From positions 29,205,334-29,269,333 of the forward strand of contig CM075186.1 of the NCBI GenBank assembly GCA_037577475.1: DNA of 64,000 nucleotides, written 5' to 3'. The position numbers and the translations under genes were made by a program. Numbering within the stretch: the first letter of the stretch is position 1; every line of letters starts with the position of its first letter. This document shows, one piece after another, positions 1 to 11,111 of this stretch. The notes under the pieces are model-generated. The model worked only from the letters and a program-made list of their open reading frames with translations. It had not been told where the DNA came from and made no database searches. The stretch comes from Chaunax sp. Z400 (taxonomy: Eukaryota > Chordata > Actinopteri > Lophiiformes > Chaunacidae).

Positions 1-48
1 TGCTCTCCTGCCGTCCTAACTGAATTCCTGCCATGCTAATGATTCAAA
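1..48. repeat. End of a second CTGCC-type repeat copy
   Basis: The first ~48 bases closely match 739-785 (same ctctcctgcc...atgctaat text). The window therefore opens at the edge of another copy of the array seen at 455-785, so the intervening 49-454 lies between two copies. Confidence 0.6.
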
Positions 49-454
49 CAAATGCATATATTTGTATATGTTAATAATTTATGTATGTTGTTTGAAGGGC
101 ATTGCCACCTTTCCTTCTTTCTCCTTGAACCCAACCGGTCCAGGCAGAGGGCCGCCCACTTTGAGTCGGGATCTGCTTGAGATTTCTGCCTGTCAAAAGG
201 CAGTTTCTTCTTGCCACAGTTGCTGGCTGCATGCTCTTGGTGGAATTGTTGGGTCTCGGTAGAATTAATGGTTTGGTTAAGACCTTTGGAAAGTGCCTTG
301 AAACAACTGCTGTTGTGATTTGGCACGATACAGACTGGACTTGCATTGCGTTTGTAGTTTGTTTCTTCTCTGTGTGGAGTCATTATGTTTTCCCTGCATT
401 GTTGTGGGAATATACATGCCCTCTGTATTCCTTACGCATTGACCAAAGTCTAAA
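49..454. other. Unassigned sequence, no gene seen
   Basis: Short open frames exist on both strands, but none has a recognisable domain, codon signal or splice context. I see no tandem structure here. Confidence 0.5.
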
Positions 455-785
455 TAATCTGCCTGCCTGCTGTCCGAAGTGCCTCTCTGCCCTCCGAACT
501 GTCGTCCTGCCTACCTGCCTGCGGTCCTGAGTGACCTGTCTGCTGTCCAACCTGCCTGCCTTCCTGTCTGTCGTCTTTTCTTCCTGCCGACCTTCCTGCC
601 TGCCTGGCTGCCTGCCTGCTGTCCTGCTTTCCTGCCTTCCTTTCTGCCTGCCTGCCAGCCTGCCTGCCTGCCTGCCTGCCCTCCTTCTCTCCTGCCGTCC
701 CGCCTTTCTTTCTGTCATCCAGCCTGCCTGCCTGCTTTCCTGCTCTCCTGCCATCCTAACTGCATTCCTGCCATGCTAATTATTT
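455..785. repeat. CTGCC/CCTG-rich imperfect tandem repeat
   Basis: Irregular runs of cctgcctg, tcctgc and ctgtcc fill the interval. Both strands stay open in several frames (leucine/proline/cysteine-rich one way, arginine/glycine/glutamine-rich the other). This is the expected by-product of a 4-5 bp repeat lacking stop codons, not evidence of a gene. Confidence 0.8.
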
Positions 786-799
786 AATGACCAGATTAG

Positions 800-1394
800 G
801 TCCACATTTTACCAGAGTGTCAAGAGACTTCTCTGGGAATGACATTCGAATGATACTCCCGGATTGGGCTGATGGGAGAAACCAACCTTATCGTGATTTA
901 ATTCATGCATTGGACAGTTACGCATAGCATTCCACTGAGAATGGACATGACACAAGTTGCTAACTGTAAACAGCATGAAGGTGAAGATGTCGATCAATAT
1001 CTGTACCGTCTGACTGAGATTTTTAGTGCTCATAGTGGCCTGGAGAGACCAAATGACCATTTGAGAAACGCCTTCATAAATGGTATGGACTCTCAGATCT
1101 CCAACATGGTGAAATGCCTCTGTGTCACATGGTACTCTGGTAGGCTCCAAGATGTGCTTACATATGCCATGCATGCTGAAAACCTTGTCAAAGAGAACCA
1201 AAAGAAGAAAGATTAAAGAGAGGGAGAGAGAGTTGCAGCTTCCCATCCACACCATGCTCCATGAGGGGCGTGGTAATTGTTTCCGTGGTAACGTGAACAG
1301 GCCATATGATCCGGACATCTGCATTTCCTGTGGCCAACAGGGGCACTGGTCCAAGGAGTGTCCTCAACGTCATCATCAACAGACGGCTCACTGA
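800..1394 (+). pseudogene. gag: ERV gag fragment with zinc knuckle
   Basis: The 3' part of a retroviral gag. A helical region (~905-1216) precedes a CCHC nucleic-acid-binding knuckle: CISCGQQGHWSKEC at about 1316-1357. These two parts lie in different frames, so a frameshift occurs near 1200. The matrix and most of the capsid are missing. In a functional virus this protein packages the RNA genome; here it is a broken relic. Followed closely by protease sequence. Confidence 0.75.
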
Positions 1395-1585
1395 CTTGAG
1401 GTGGGGCATGCTGAGAGAGAGGAGCCCTGGATGCTTTCTACTGACGACTCTGTGGTAACACACACACACACACACATGAAGCGTCATTACATCATGAATG
1501 CTCTGCTTGCAATGAAGAACACGCTTACACTGCTACATATACCAAATATGTTTCTGATGTATATACAAAATTTTCTACACACAAG

Positions 1586-2560
1586 TTGATGGTCAATGGT
1601 GTTCAGCTTTCTTTTCTTGTAGACTCAGGAGCAACCAACTCTGTCATTAAGGGTGTTGAGTAGCAAATATGTGAACTCTATTGGAGCATTGGGAGATATT
1701 ATCACTGAACAGTTTACATCTCCCCTCCCCTGCAGTGATGAAGTGACAGGAAAGTTTTCTCATTCTTTCCTTTTTTCAAAATGTTGTCCAGTAAATTTAA
1801 TGGGACGCAATTTAATGCTTGTTTTGGGTCTCTGTTTGGTCCCTACCTCTGCAGGGCTCTCTGTTCTAAGGGTCGATGACGTCACACTCCAGACTGATCA
1901 CTGCTTAGTGAAATACGACCCTAATCCACTTCTGTATGCGTATGAATGAAAGCTCTGCGCTGCAGCTGTGAGTTCTGTAAATGCTCTCCTCACAGATAAG
2001 GCTCGTACATTTACAACATCCACAGACACTGCCTACATGTCTCCTGATAATTTGCACTGCACCTTCCACATACACTCAGGACCAGAGAAGGAGTATGAGT
2101 CATTGTGGCTTAGAGAAGGCAGATTACAGGAAAAGCTTGTTTTGATTTGTCTTTATTTGAATGAACACAGATGTGCAGCTTCAGTCTTACTTCCTGATGA
2201 TGGCGCTAAACACCTAGTGTGCATTATGATTGTTGTTTTGTACCTGTTGGGAGTGCTTTTACCAGTCGTTCTCTTTTTGATGTTCCTGGATCTGTTCCAC
2301 GTGTCATTGGCCAAACATAGCCAGGACTCATGGCGGGACATCGGTCCGTGGATAGCTAAATGCCAGAGACATACTTCATGGCGAGACACTGATGATCCTA
2401 CTGTACAGTTTAACCCTGTATTGAATGTGAACAGATTCAAACGAACATGTGTTGTCAACACAACTCGTTCTGTTCGACTGGTACAAGATTCAACAAACAA
2501 ACACATTCCTTTGTTTCAAATGACGTCACTCATCTCGACCCAAGTCTGACTGAAGTTCCC
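1586..2560 (+). pseudogene. ERV protease and protease-RT linker, broken
   Basis: The protease active-site motif FLVDSGATNSV is encoded near 1610-1645. A second strand, with a GRNLMLVLGL-like stretch near 1803-1832, corresponds to the conserved flap-distal G-R-(D/N)-L segment of retropepsins. Stops and frame changes separate them. The following ~650 bases (1968-2549, an open frame of 193 codons) resemble the linker seen before RT in fish gamma-like retroviruses, but I cannot assign a domain. Inactive copy. Confidence 0.65.
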
Positions 2561-3633
2561 CGACGTTATGGGCTTCAGGCAAACATGATGTAGGCCTAAT
2601 CAGAAATGCTACACTTGTTGTGATCACACCCAAATCTGATTGTAGACCATGCAAACAACAATATCCTCTGAGAAAGGAGGCCATCGATGGAATTACATCT
2701 GTTTTCAACTCATTATTGAAGGCTGGGGTAATTGTTCCGTGCAGCAACTCACCTGTTCGAACTCCTATCTTTCCTGTTAAAAATGCTCGTGCTCCTGGCC
2801 AACCACAAGAGTGGAGATTTGTACAAGATCTTCAAGCAGTAAATGATGCAGTCCAACAACGAGCACCAAATGTTCCTAATCCATACACAATTCTTTCTCA
2901 GATTCCTGCAGGATCAAAATTTTTCTGTTGTGGATCTGGCTAATGCCTTTTTCAGTGTTCCTGTACACCCTGACAGCTAATACTGGTTTGCCTTTTCCTC
3001 TATCGACAAGAAATACACATTCACTCGACTGTGTCAAGGATATTGTGAGTCACCCACCATCTACAATGATGCTTTAAGGAACAGTCTCAGTTCTCTTTTA
3101 CCCACTCCAGGAAGTGCTTTGCTGCAATATGTTGATGATCTTATGATTGCAGCCCCCACTGAAGCTCAGTGTAAGACAGACACCTTAGCCCTGCTCAAAC
3201 ACCTAGCAGCTGAAGGACACAAAGCTAGTCTGTCAAAATTACAGTTTGTGCAACCAAAGGTTTCTTGGTACATGTTATCACTGCTGTTGGCCGCTCTTTG
3301 TCCTCCGAAAGAGCTGAGGCCATACAAAATATTCTGATACCTGTCACCAAAAAACAAGTCATGTCATTTCTAGGAATGTGTTCTTATTGTCGATCTTTCG
3401 TTCCTAATTATGCTGTTCTTGAATCTCCTTTATGTTCCATCATCCATGGAGTAGGTCTTCAAGCACATGACAAGGTCACGTGGACTTCTGAAGCTGTCCA
3501 ATCTTTCACCGACCTTAAACTCGCCTTACAATCCACTCCAACTTCGGGGATTCCTGATCCCAAACGTCCATTCACTCTGACTGTGGATGAAAAAGGAGGT
3601 TGTATGACTTCTGTTCTCCTCCAAGATCATTGA
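2560..3633 (+). pseudogene. pol: ERV reverse transcriptase, broken
   Basis: The RT fingers begin near 2600; 'PVRTPIFPVKN' at about 2755-2785 is typical of gammaretrovirus-like RT. The catalytic motif LLQYVDDLM lies at about 3119-3145 and is intact, followed by thumb/connection sequence to 3633 (FLGMCSYCRSF at ~3367-3399). At least three frame changes are visible: near 2943, near 3250, and a single in-frame TGA at 3631-3633 leading into the RNase H segment. Copies viral RNA into DNA in a live element; cannot do so here. Confidence 0.8.
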
Positions 3634-4323
3634 GGTAACATGAGACCTGTTGCGTATTTTTCAGCTAAACTCGACCCTGTGGCTGCAGGTCTTCCCACAT
3701 GTTTACGTGCTGTCGCTGCTGCAGAGAGAGCTGCTGTCGCTTCCAGAGACATTGTGGGTTACGCACACCTGACTCTCCTTGTTCCACATGGTGTCTCCAA
3801 TATTCTCCTTGAACAGAAAACTTCTCACCTGTCTTCCTCCAGGTGGCTCCGCTACAATGCTGCTCTACTTGAAATGCCTAATGTGACCGTCAAACATTGT
3901 ACTGTTCTTAACCCTGCTGCTCTCCTTCCTGTTCCAGGTGAAGGTGGGGAACATAACTGTATTTCTGTGTTAAATGAAGTTTGTTCACCCAGGCCTGACC
4001 TCCTAGAAATACCTCTTTTGAATGCAGACCTGGAACTCTTTGTGGATGGCTCAGCATTCCACAATCGTGAGACTGGAAAAAACCAAGTTGTTTTCTTTGT
4101 TGTCACTGCACATGAAACCCTGTTAGCTGAGCCTCTTCCCTCCCACCTTTCTGCTCAGGCCGCTGAGTTGGTGGCTCTTACTGAGGCCTGTAAACTGGCT
4201 GAAGACAAAACTGTCAACATCTACACTGACAGTAGATATGCATTTGGTGTTGTACGTGATTTTGGCACTCTTTGGAAACAGAAATTTTTTGACATCTTCT
4301 GGCAAACCTATTGCTCTTCATGA
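3634..4323 (+). pseudogene. pol: ERV RT connection and RNase H
   Basis: An uninterrupted 227-codon stretch (from 3640) holds the connection subdomain and an RNase H domain. LFVDGSAF (~4030) supplies the first catalytic Asp, AELVALTEA (~4165) the Glu, and YTDSRYAF (~4222) the second Asp. It is in the same frame as the RT thumb before it, separated only by the TGA at 3631. It breaks by frameshift near 4300, just before the last conserved helix. RNase H removes the RNA strand during reverse transcription. Confidence 0.8.
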
Positions 4324-5137
4324 ATATGTCTCACAACTATTGGATGCTGTTCTGCTCCCTAAGGCAATGGCTGTGTGCAAATGTGATGCTCACACTAACC
4401 ACAAGGATCCTGTTTCTCTAGGTAACGCAAATCTGATGCAGCTGCTAAAGAGGCTGCAAAATCTCCTCTTCCTGTCTTTTCTTGTATGTACCTCCCTCTC
4501 ACCCCCACAACAGATTTGGCAGAGTTACAGCAATGTGCTACGTCTGAGGAGAAGCACCAATGGAAATCTTGTGGCTGTGTTTTTCGTGATGGTGTTTGGT
4601 TTGGTCCTGATGAAAAACCCTGTTTGCCTAAATTCTTATTTCCTCATTATGCCAGATTGACACACGGGTTGGACCGTGTGTCAAAAGGGGGAACGTTTGA
4701 TACCATTTCTCAATTTTGGTTCACAAAAGGTTTTACCACTTATGCTGCAAAATACTGTCAATCATGTATGATATGTGCTGCTAACAACATTGGTTAAGGT
4801 CAAAGTGTCCCTCAGGCAGCCCATCCAGCTTCTTCCAGACCCTTTGAGCATCTACAAATGGATTTCATTGAGCTAACACCAAGTGAAGGAAAGAAATATT
4901 GTTTGGTGATTGTTGACATGTTTTCAAAGTGGGTTGAAGCCTTTCCTACTTCTAAACAAGATGCTAATGCTGTAGCAAAATCTCTCCTCACTGACATCAT
5001 TCCTAGATGGGGAATTCCAGAGAAGATCAGTAGTGATAACGGTTCACCATTTGTGAGTTCAGCCTTAAAACAGGTTGCAGACTACATGGGCATTGATGTA
5101 AGGCAACATTATGCATATCATCCTGCCAGTGGTTACA
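4324..5137 (+). pseudogene. pol: ERV integrase, truncated at the catalytic core
   Basis: An HHCC zinc-binding region ends with YCQSCMIC at ~4755-4778. The catalytic core starts with MDFIEL at 4858 (first Asp) and continues to SSDNGSPF near 5030 (second Asp). An in-frame stop at 4795-4797 separates the two parts. The sequence follows the family up to HPASG (~5118-5132). It then switches abruptly to unrelated sequence at ~5137, before the catalytic Glu, so the last third of integrase is absent. The break coincides with the edge of a segment found elsewhere in the window. Confidence 0.8.
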
Positions 5138-5428
5138 GAGCTCATCAAAGGGCACAGCCTCAGTTGAGAGCGGTTGATGCGGCCCCGGTGGAGAGAGGCC
5201 ACAAGGTAAGCAGCTTTCTGCTCACCTCTCTGTTGGGGAAGGGCTTCACCGATTCTCTACTGATGCTGGTAAGACCAAAAACATTGGCTCACCAAATAAA
5301 AAACCTAAGTAAGGGGAAGGAGTACTAATTATACTAATACTAATTATACTAATCAATGCATGGAAATGGTTAAATGTCAAAATGTTAAATGTTAAATATC
5401 AATGTGTCAAATGCTTAAAATGCTATTG
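5137..5428 (+). repeat. 290-bp segment shared with 22595-22885 (inverted)
   Basis: From gagctcatcaaagggcac to gcttaaaatgctat this matches the reverse complement of 22595-22885 with few differences, and both flanks differ between copies. It contains a good splice-donor-like site (cacaag/gtaagc near 5203). In the other copy it lies downstream of an LTR and leader of the same retroviral family, so it is probably retroviral non-coding sequence. Its placement after a cut integrase suggests a recombined provirus. Confidence 0.7.
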
Positions 5429-7100
5429 TGAAGATGTTGTGAGAAGCGTTACTGAGACAAATGAGTCAATGTGTGAGTGAGAGAAATCCTAGGTAAAAGG
5501 GAAATATAGTATGTAGCATGGGTGGTTCTGCTCTTTCAATAATACTGCTTTGAATATATAGTGTTGAATTTTCTTAAGTGCTGATCTGGATAAACACTGC
5601 TAAAATCAAATACGTCCCATCATATATATATTGGAAATCAATTTAGTTGTCATATATTGAGAGATGTGAGAGCATCAAAACTAGAAGAGGAGTCTTAGCT
5701 TTATTTGTGTATTTTTAACTATTTAATTTAAACTATTTTACTTAGTGATTACATCTGATCCTTATTTCACGTATGATTGATTCACTTTCACTGAATTTCA
5801 CTTATAAAGTTAGCATGGAGTAGGTTGTTAATTATTGTTCATCACTTCTTAGTTACTTATTCACTCATATAACCGATATTATTCAGTAGTAAGGTTTGAT
5901 TTTTCAGTCATATATTCTTCAAAGTATCATCTTCCCAAATATTATATTATTTTAGAACACATTTTATGAATATTGCATTTATGAATGTTTTTATGAGTTG
6001 TCATAATTCTCGGCCAGAGGTAGAAGGAGTTGAAGAGTGTTTTAGGTATGAACATGTGAGTGATGAGGATACACCTCATCAAGGGGGGATTTATGTGGTG
6101 GTTTTGAATCATTTTGAAGTATAGAAGTATATATATTTCAGTCCAGCAGTGTCAGAGACAGGCAGGGTCATTCTGATCTGATGGTGTGTGTCTGAGAATG
6201 TGAAGGACAAGGTGTTTCTGTGTAATGTAGACATTTCTTTGCAGGAATGGGAATATAGACGGGATGGTGTAAAAACATTGAGTTAGACCAGATATGAGTG
6301 AGGACAACTGGGCTGGATAAAACCAGAATTGTTTGGATTGTTGTGGTGATGTGTTTAGCTGGATGGTTGGAGTATATAGGTCTGTGCTGTGCATTTTAAA
6401 ATGTTCTTGTATATTCTGATAAGTTGGGGTAAAATTAGTGGAGGCACTGAATATTGAAAGCTGTGCTGTGATTGAAAAATAATTTGTTCTTGTGTGATTA
6501 ATAGATCTGTGGCTCAGAGCTCAGCTGGAGAGAGAGACAAAGAAATAACAGTCAGTGGAGTGGAGGTATTGACACACGACACCACCATACACACTCACAC
6601 ATGCATTATACACACTCATAGTAAATAACACACACCCACTGCACACTCAGATATGATCATGCACACATACATTTACAAACCAACTCTTGTATGTTTTTGC
6701 ATTTTTGCCTTTTTTGGTTTTTGTATTTTTCTGTTTTGTTCTGTTTTTGTGCTTTTTGTCTGTTTTGCTGCCTTGTGGAGCCTCTTGACTGGGAAATTGA
6801 ATTGGGGGGGTGCTGTTTTAGGAGTTTATACAAACATATACTCATATAAGCATATACATATACATATGCATACATTTACATTCAGTTACAGCCGCTGAAA
6901 GACACTTACACAAACACGTTCACTACATCCTGGCAACCATACACAAGTAGGGAAAGGAAAGAATGGAACGTGCTAAGAAAGCAGAAGAAAAGACACACAC
7001 ACCAGCAGAAAAGTAAAGCACACACACACATTTCAGAAGTTGAGAGATGGAGGAAAAAGTATGGGATTTCCACTAATTCTCTCTATCTTCCTTTGTCCGA
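5429..7100 (+). other. AT-rich ERV interior without coding signal
   Basis: Lies between the broken integrase and the envelope remnant. I see only short AT-rich frames, small CA-rich patches (~6570-6640, 6990-7030) and no recognisable surface-subunit sequence. It may be a replaced pol-env junction plus degenerate env 5' part. Confidence 0.5.
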
Positions 7101-8291
7101 GGTGACCTGACTAGTCAGAATACCAGGGATCTGGATCTGGACTTGGTTCTGCCTCCTCCATATGTGTCAGTTCTAAATTTAAGAAGACCAGATGTCCCTG
7201 TCACACCTGAAGATTCCACCAGTGCTCCGCATCAAAGCGGCCCATCAGCTCCCCCTCCATAAGCAGAAAACCTGCCATCTCCACTACCTGTATGTTATGA
7301 AAATCCAGTTGTACTAGATCAGACATGTCATAATATAACCATGACCGCTCCTATCCTTCAACTTCTGAGTGAACAGAAGACTGCAATAGCAGATAGTTAC
7401 TGGATGTGTGGAGACGATGTGTTACTAAATACTATTCCACCGAGATGGATCGGCCTGTGTGCTTTGGTGAGAATGAAACTATCAGTGCAAGTAGTGTACA
7501 GAGGAGTACAAACCATAGTTGGTGTTAATGAGCCTCCAGATAGCATCCACAGAGTTAAAAGACAATATGGTCCAGAAACCAGAGAACATTTAGATATGAT
7601 AAATCAACCACAAGGAATACCTGAAGAATTCAAAGCAAGAAATGAGATTAAAGCAGGAGTAGAATCTATACTGCCCTGGATTACAATTAATAAAAATGTT
7701 TAATGGATAACTTACATTTATTACAACCAACAGAGATTCATCAATTACACTAATGAGGCCCTTAAGGCGTCAGGTGTACAGCTGCATGAAACAAGTCGGA
7801 TGGCATGGCAGAATAGACAAACTTTAAATTGGATTTTGGCTGAAAAAGGACGAGTATGTCTAATGTTCGGAGAATATTGTTGTACATTCATACCCAATGA
7901 TACTGCACCTGATGGAACATTTTCCACAGCAATGGATAAAATTCGGGGTTTGAGGCAGGAGCTTAGAGAGAATGCTGGCAGGGATAACTGGTCATGGGAT
8001 TGGCTAGACAAAAATTTGGGAAAATGGGGATCAGTTTTGGTAAAAATAGGAATCAGTGCATTAATAGTTCTGATTGTAGTTTTTCTATTGACATGTTGCA
8101 TCGTACCCGTGTTGAGGAGGCAATGTCTGAAGGCCATGGACAAACAGATGGATGCTAAGGCTGGCTTTCAAATGGCTCAGGTGATGGACTTGAAGACAAA
8201 TGACAGAATGGCTGAACTGGTGACCCGACAACCTGATTTGTTCCCTATCCCTAACTTCCTGGAGGACTTTGATGATGCTCCTATGGGATAA
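7100..8291 (+). pseudogene. env: ERV envelope, SU remnant and TM subunit, with stops
   Basis: One reading frame (positions divisible by 3) runs through the region. It is interrupted by TAA at 7260-7262 and TAA at 7701-7703. Visible features: a WMCGDD segment at ~7399, a basic SU/TM cleavage site RVKR at ~7550, and a transmembrane subunit with the CX6CC motif CLMFGEYCC (~7858-7884). A hydrophobic membrane span follows at ~8050-8110, then a cytoplasmic tail ending at 8291. The CX6CC arrangement is that of gamma-type envelopes, which mediate membrane fusion. Most of the surface subunit is missing. Described only as a broken relic. Confidence 0.8.
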
Positions 8292-8768
8292 AAGATTCAG
8301 GAAAAGAGACACATGGACTCTGTGGTATCACCATATGTCATATGTTTTTGCTTTGACATTGAAATAGTTCTGTGTGTCATTTCATTTTAATTAACATTCA
8401 AAAATCAACATACGCTAAGTAATCAAGTTTAAGCAGCTCATACTTTGCATTACCATATTCATTTCACAGTCATGGAAATGGGAAGAGGACGAGTCATAAA
8501 GTTAATAAGTTCATGTTCATAGAATATACAGGTTCATTGCATGTCAGAAGGCCGTCGCTCTAATGGGAAGAGGACGATAAAGAACTTTCCCTACAAATGA
8601 GAATGAATGCAGTCAAGCAGGGTTTTCATCTTTATATGGAATGAACCTGTATAGTTAGTTATAGTTACTTAGTTATTATTATGTTTATTATTATGTTTAT
8701 TATGTTTTTTTTAATTTATGTTTATTACAGCAACTTAAACACAGTCTTTTTGGGAGTTTGTACTGCTA
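8292..8768 (+). other. ERV region between env and 3' LTR
   Basis: No gene. Contains two copies of gggaagaggacga (near 8480 and 8566), a T/A-rich patch at 8675-8730, and no clear polypurine tract right before the LTR. Confidence 0.5.
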
Positions 8769-9142
8769 TGTGGGGAGTTTTACTTGTATTGACACAATGG
8801 TTCAAGAAGTTCTTGTTGAACTCTCAATCCTTCAATAACATGTTGTTCTAACCACACAAATGAAGATATGATAAGATATGTTGTTGTGACCTTCTGTGGA
8901 AGATATGCAGACCAGTCATGGAGCCAGAGTGATATGTAAACCATGAGTGTGTATTGACATGTGTATTGCAGACCAAAGAGACCGTGACGTGTGTATTGAT
9001 GGGTATAAAACTGCAGCAGAGTCACTATTGTACTGATCATGTCATGTATCATGTTTGGAAGATGATGTTGAACTGACAGTAAATGATCCCGTCGACTGCA
9101 AACTAAAGTCTCCTTGTCTTTCTTTGACTTTCTGCCACAACA
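8769..9142 (+). mobile_element. Retroviral LTR (3' end of the ERV)
   Basis: Starts tgtggggagttttactt and ends ctgccacaaca, the TG...CA form of retroviral LTRs. The same ~373-bp unit occurs inverted at 24444-24815, and homology between the copies stops at both of these points, which sets the boundaries. It holds a TATA box at 9004. The next base (9143) is LINE sequence. Confidence 0.82.
9004..9010 (+). promoter_or_regulatory. TATA box in the ERV LTR
   Basis: TATAAAA inside the LTR about 140 bases before its end; the inverted LTR copy has the same element at 24576-24582. Position fits a U3 promoter. Confidence 0.6.
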
Positions 9143-9927
9143 CCTGCAGCACAGGAGCTCCACAGGGAACAGTGCTCTCCCCTTTCTTAATTACATTATA
9201 CACATCAGACTTCAGACACAACACAGGTCGCTAACATCTCCAGAAGTTCTCCGATGATTCAGCCATTGTCGGATACAGATCAGAGGGGAACGATCTGGAG
9301 GACAGGAACACCATCGCAGACTTTGTGGACTGGTGTGGGATCAATCATCTCCGGATTAACGCCACCAAAACAAAGGAGCTGGTGGTTGATCTCCGCAGGA
9401 GGACCTCCCTCTGTACACTGGTGAACATCCGGGGTTTGGACATTGAACAGGTGAACTCATACAAATAACTGGGTGTTCACCTCAACAATAAACTGGACTG
9501 GTGGGACAACACAGATGTCCTGTACAAGGAGGGCCAAGGTCGTCACCATCAGGAGACTGAGGTCCTTCAGAGTGTGCAGGACTCTGTTAAAAACATTCTA
9601 TGACACTGTGGTAGCATCATGGATCGTCTGCGCTGTGGTCTGCTGGGGTGGAGGAAGCACAGAGGGCCAGCTCTGTCATGGAGGAGGTGGGTGAGAGGAG
9701 GATGTTAACCAAGCTGACATCCATCCTGGACAACACCTCTCACCCCCTACATGAGACTGTGGGAGCTTTGAGCAGCTCCTTCAGCAGCAGACTGCTACAC
9801 CCACAGTGTAAGACAGAGCTACAGCAGCTCCTTTGTCCCGACTGCAGTCAGACTCTACAACAAATCAATCTGAGCTGTGTTGTGTCAGAAAACCATAGAA
9901 CTCTTCATTCATTCATCTATCCATAAA
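9143..9927 (+). pseudogene. LINE reverse transcriptase 3' part (Rex1/CR1-like), broken
   Basis: In the correct frames the sequence encodes the RT C-terminal half common in fish genomes: STGAPQGTVLSPF-like text at the start, a KFSDDSAIVGY catalytic strand (~9250), and FVDWCGINHL and TKTKELVVDLRR-like stretches. A C-terminal SFRVCRTLLKTFYDTVVAS segment follows at ~9560-9616. A stop (caaaTAActgg) and frameshifts near 9465 and 9540 break it; the same lesions occur in the copy at 35043. The exact clade (Rex1 versus L2/CR1) is inferred from memory of the family's appearance. Confidence 0.75.
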
Positions 9928-9981
9928 GTCTCTATCATCTGTCTGTCTATCTATCCATCTATCCATCCATCCATCCAGGGA
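9928..9981 (+). repeat. ATCC/ATCT tetranucleotide tail of the LINE
   Basis: Short run of tctgtctatctatccatccatcc directly after the LINE end; CR1/Rex1-type LINEs typically finish in short tandem repeats. Same tail at 35828-35878. Confidence 0.65.
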
Positions 9982-10152
9982 TGTGGGTTCTAGTGTGACC
10001 TTCGGTGGCAGTGATTGTTTTATAGATCCTTTTAAATCATGTTGCCAGATGTTTAGTGTGACATAGAATCTGTAAATATAAAAGTACCATATCTGATGAT
10101 CCTGATGTTTAAATTTAAAGGGTTCACAATAAACCTGCTTCTGTGAGAAATC

Positions 10153-10571
10153 TAAGGCCCCGTTTACACGCCAACGATTTAGCTGAAAACGGAAGTTTTT
10201 CTTTGCGTGTTTAAAACCTTCTGCTTTCTCACAGCATCGTTTCTGAAATGATCCTCGTATTCATGGATCCACAAACATGACTGAAAACTCAAGAGATCAA
10301 GGATCTCTTTCACAACTGTTCCCTGGCCAAGAAGGCAGCAGCAAAGGTCAGGCATGCATGAGGCGGGGCTGTGTCGTCATCGTTTTAGTCGGAGTTGTGT
10401 TTCGCCAGTTTACACGACAACAGTACAGTGGTGTTTTGAAAAGTCTCCACTGTGGAGCCCTGTGGAGTCTGTTTTCAGTCCACAAAAACGCTGTTCTCGT
10501 ATAAATGGATGACCAAAATGCAACAAACATTCTGTTTTTGGGTGAAACGGTCATTGTGTAAACGGGCCTTA
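10153..10571. mobile_element. Short DNA transposon (MITE) with terminal inverted repeats
   Basis: The left end AAGGCCCCGTTTACAC and the right end GTGTAAACGGGCCTT form an inverted repeat of about 16 bp. No transposase is encoded, so it is non-autonomous. Superfamily uncertain: the bases outside (TAA left, TTA right) do not make a convincing target duplication. It is a shorter version of the copy at 36053-36713. Confidence 0.7.
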
Positions 10572-10705
10572 ACAATAATATTGCTGACCTGCTGATTCAG
10601 TTAGGTGTCAAATGTGACACATATTCAAATGTTGCTGAGCTAGGTCCTGAAGAAAACTACCATTAGTGAAATATTATTGTTATATATATGTTATTCTTGT
10701 ATAAC

Positions 10706-11111
10706 TATTTAACTAATAATGATCCCGATGTGATTCCTAATTCTAGGGTTAGGTTTTCATGCTGAAATGATGTACACACATGCACTGTTCATTCATGCAA
10801 ACTGATGAATAAAGGAGGGAAGCAAATGGATATATTTGTCCTAATACTCAATGCTTTTATAAATTATAAAAAAGTCACATGTATGTTTTTTGTGTAAAGC
10901 ATGATACATATTGATTTTTGATTATCAGATTTTACGTTTCAGCTAATCCTTTTGGTTTTACAACCTCGATCTTAATTGTTTTAATTTGCTGTAAACTGCA
11001 GCCAAACTTGCTGTACACTATGTGCCCACCTAAACAGAGCTGTCTCTCTGAACAAAGTGGAACATTTATCAGCTAAAAAGCCAGAAATTTGCAGAGACAT
11101 AGAAACTTGTA
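10706..11111. other. Unassigned AT-rich sequence
   Basis: No open frame of note, no repeat structure recognised. Confidence 0.45.

Larger units (their letters stand above)
786..9142 (+). mobile_element. Decayed endogenous retrovirus, gag-pol-env plus 3' LTR
   Basis: In order on the + strand: gag tail with a CCHC knuckle (~1330), aspartic protease (~1590-1890), RT with YVDD (~3128), RNase H (~4030-4270), integrase (~4640-5137), envelope with an RVKR site and CX6CC motif (~7263-8291), then an LTR (8769-9142). RT and RNase H resemble the gammaretrovirus-like group found in fish. No 5' LTR is present on this side, gag starts mid-protein, and several stops and frameshifts interrupt pol, so this is an inactive genomic copy. 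A 290-bp segment after the integrase core (5137-5428) also occurs inverted at 22595-22885. Confidence 0.88.
9143..10705. repeat. 1.56-kb block duplicated at 35043-36853
   Basis: The LINE 3' end, ATCC tail, MITE and ~130 bp of following sequence match 35043-36853 nearly base for base in the same orientation. The main difference is ~245 bp (36190-36434) absent here. Because unrelated parts are shared in the same order, this is a duplicated block rather than two independent insertions of one element. Its left edge is exactly the LTR end at 9142. Confidence 0.85.

Noticed and set aside
383..787. Arg/Gln/Gly-rich and Pro/Leu/Cys-rich frames
   Set aside because: CTGCC-type repeat lacking stop codons in several frames.
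8780..9163. 127-codon minus-strand frame across the LTR (also partly open in the copy at 24384-24782)
   Set aside because: It lies antisense to a retroviral LTR and runs past the LTR edge into LINE sequence in one copy, so it is chance.
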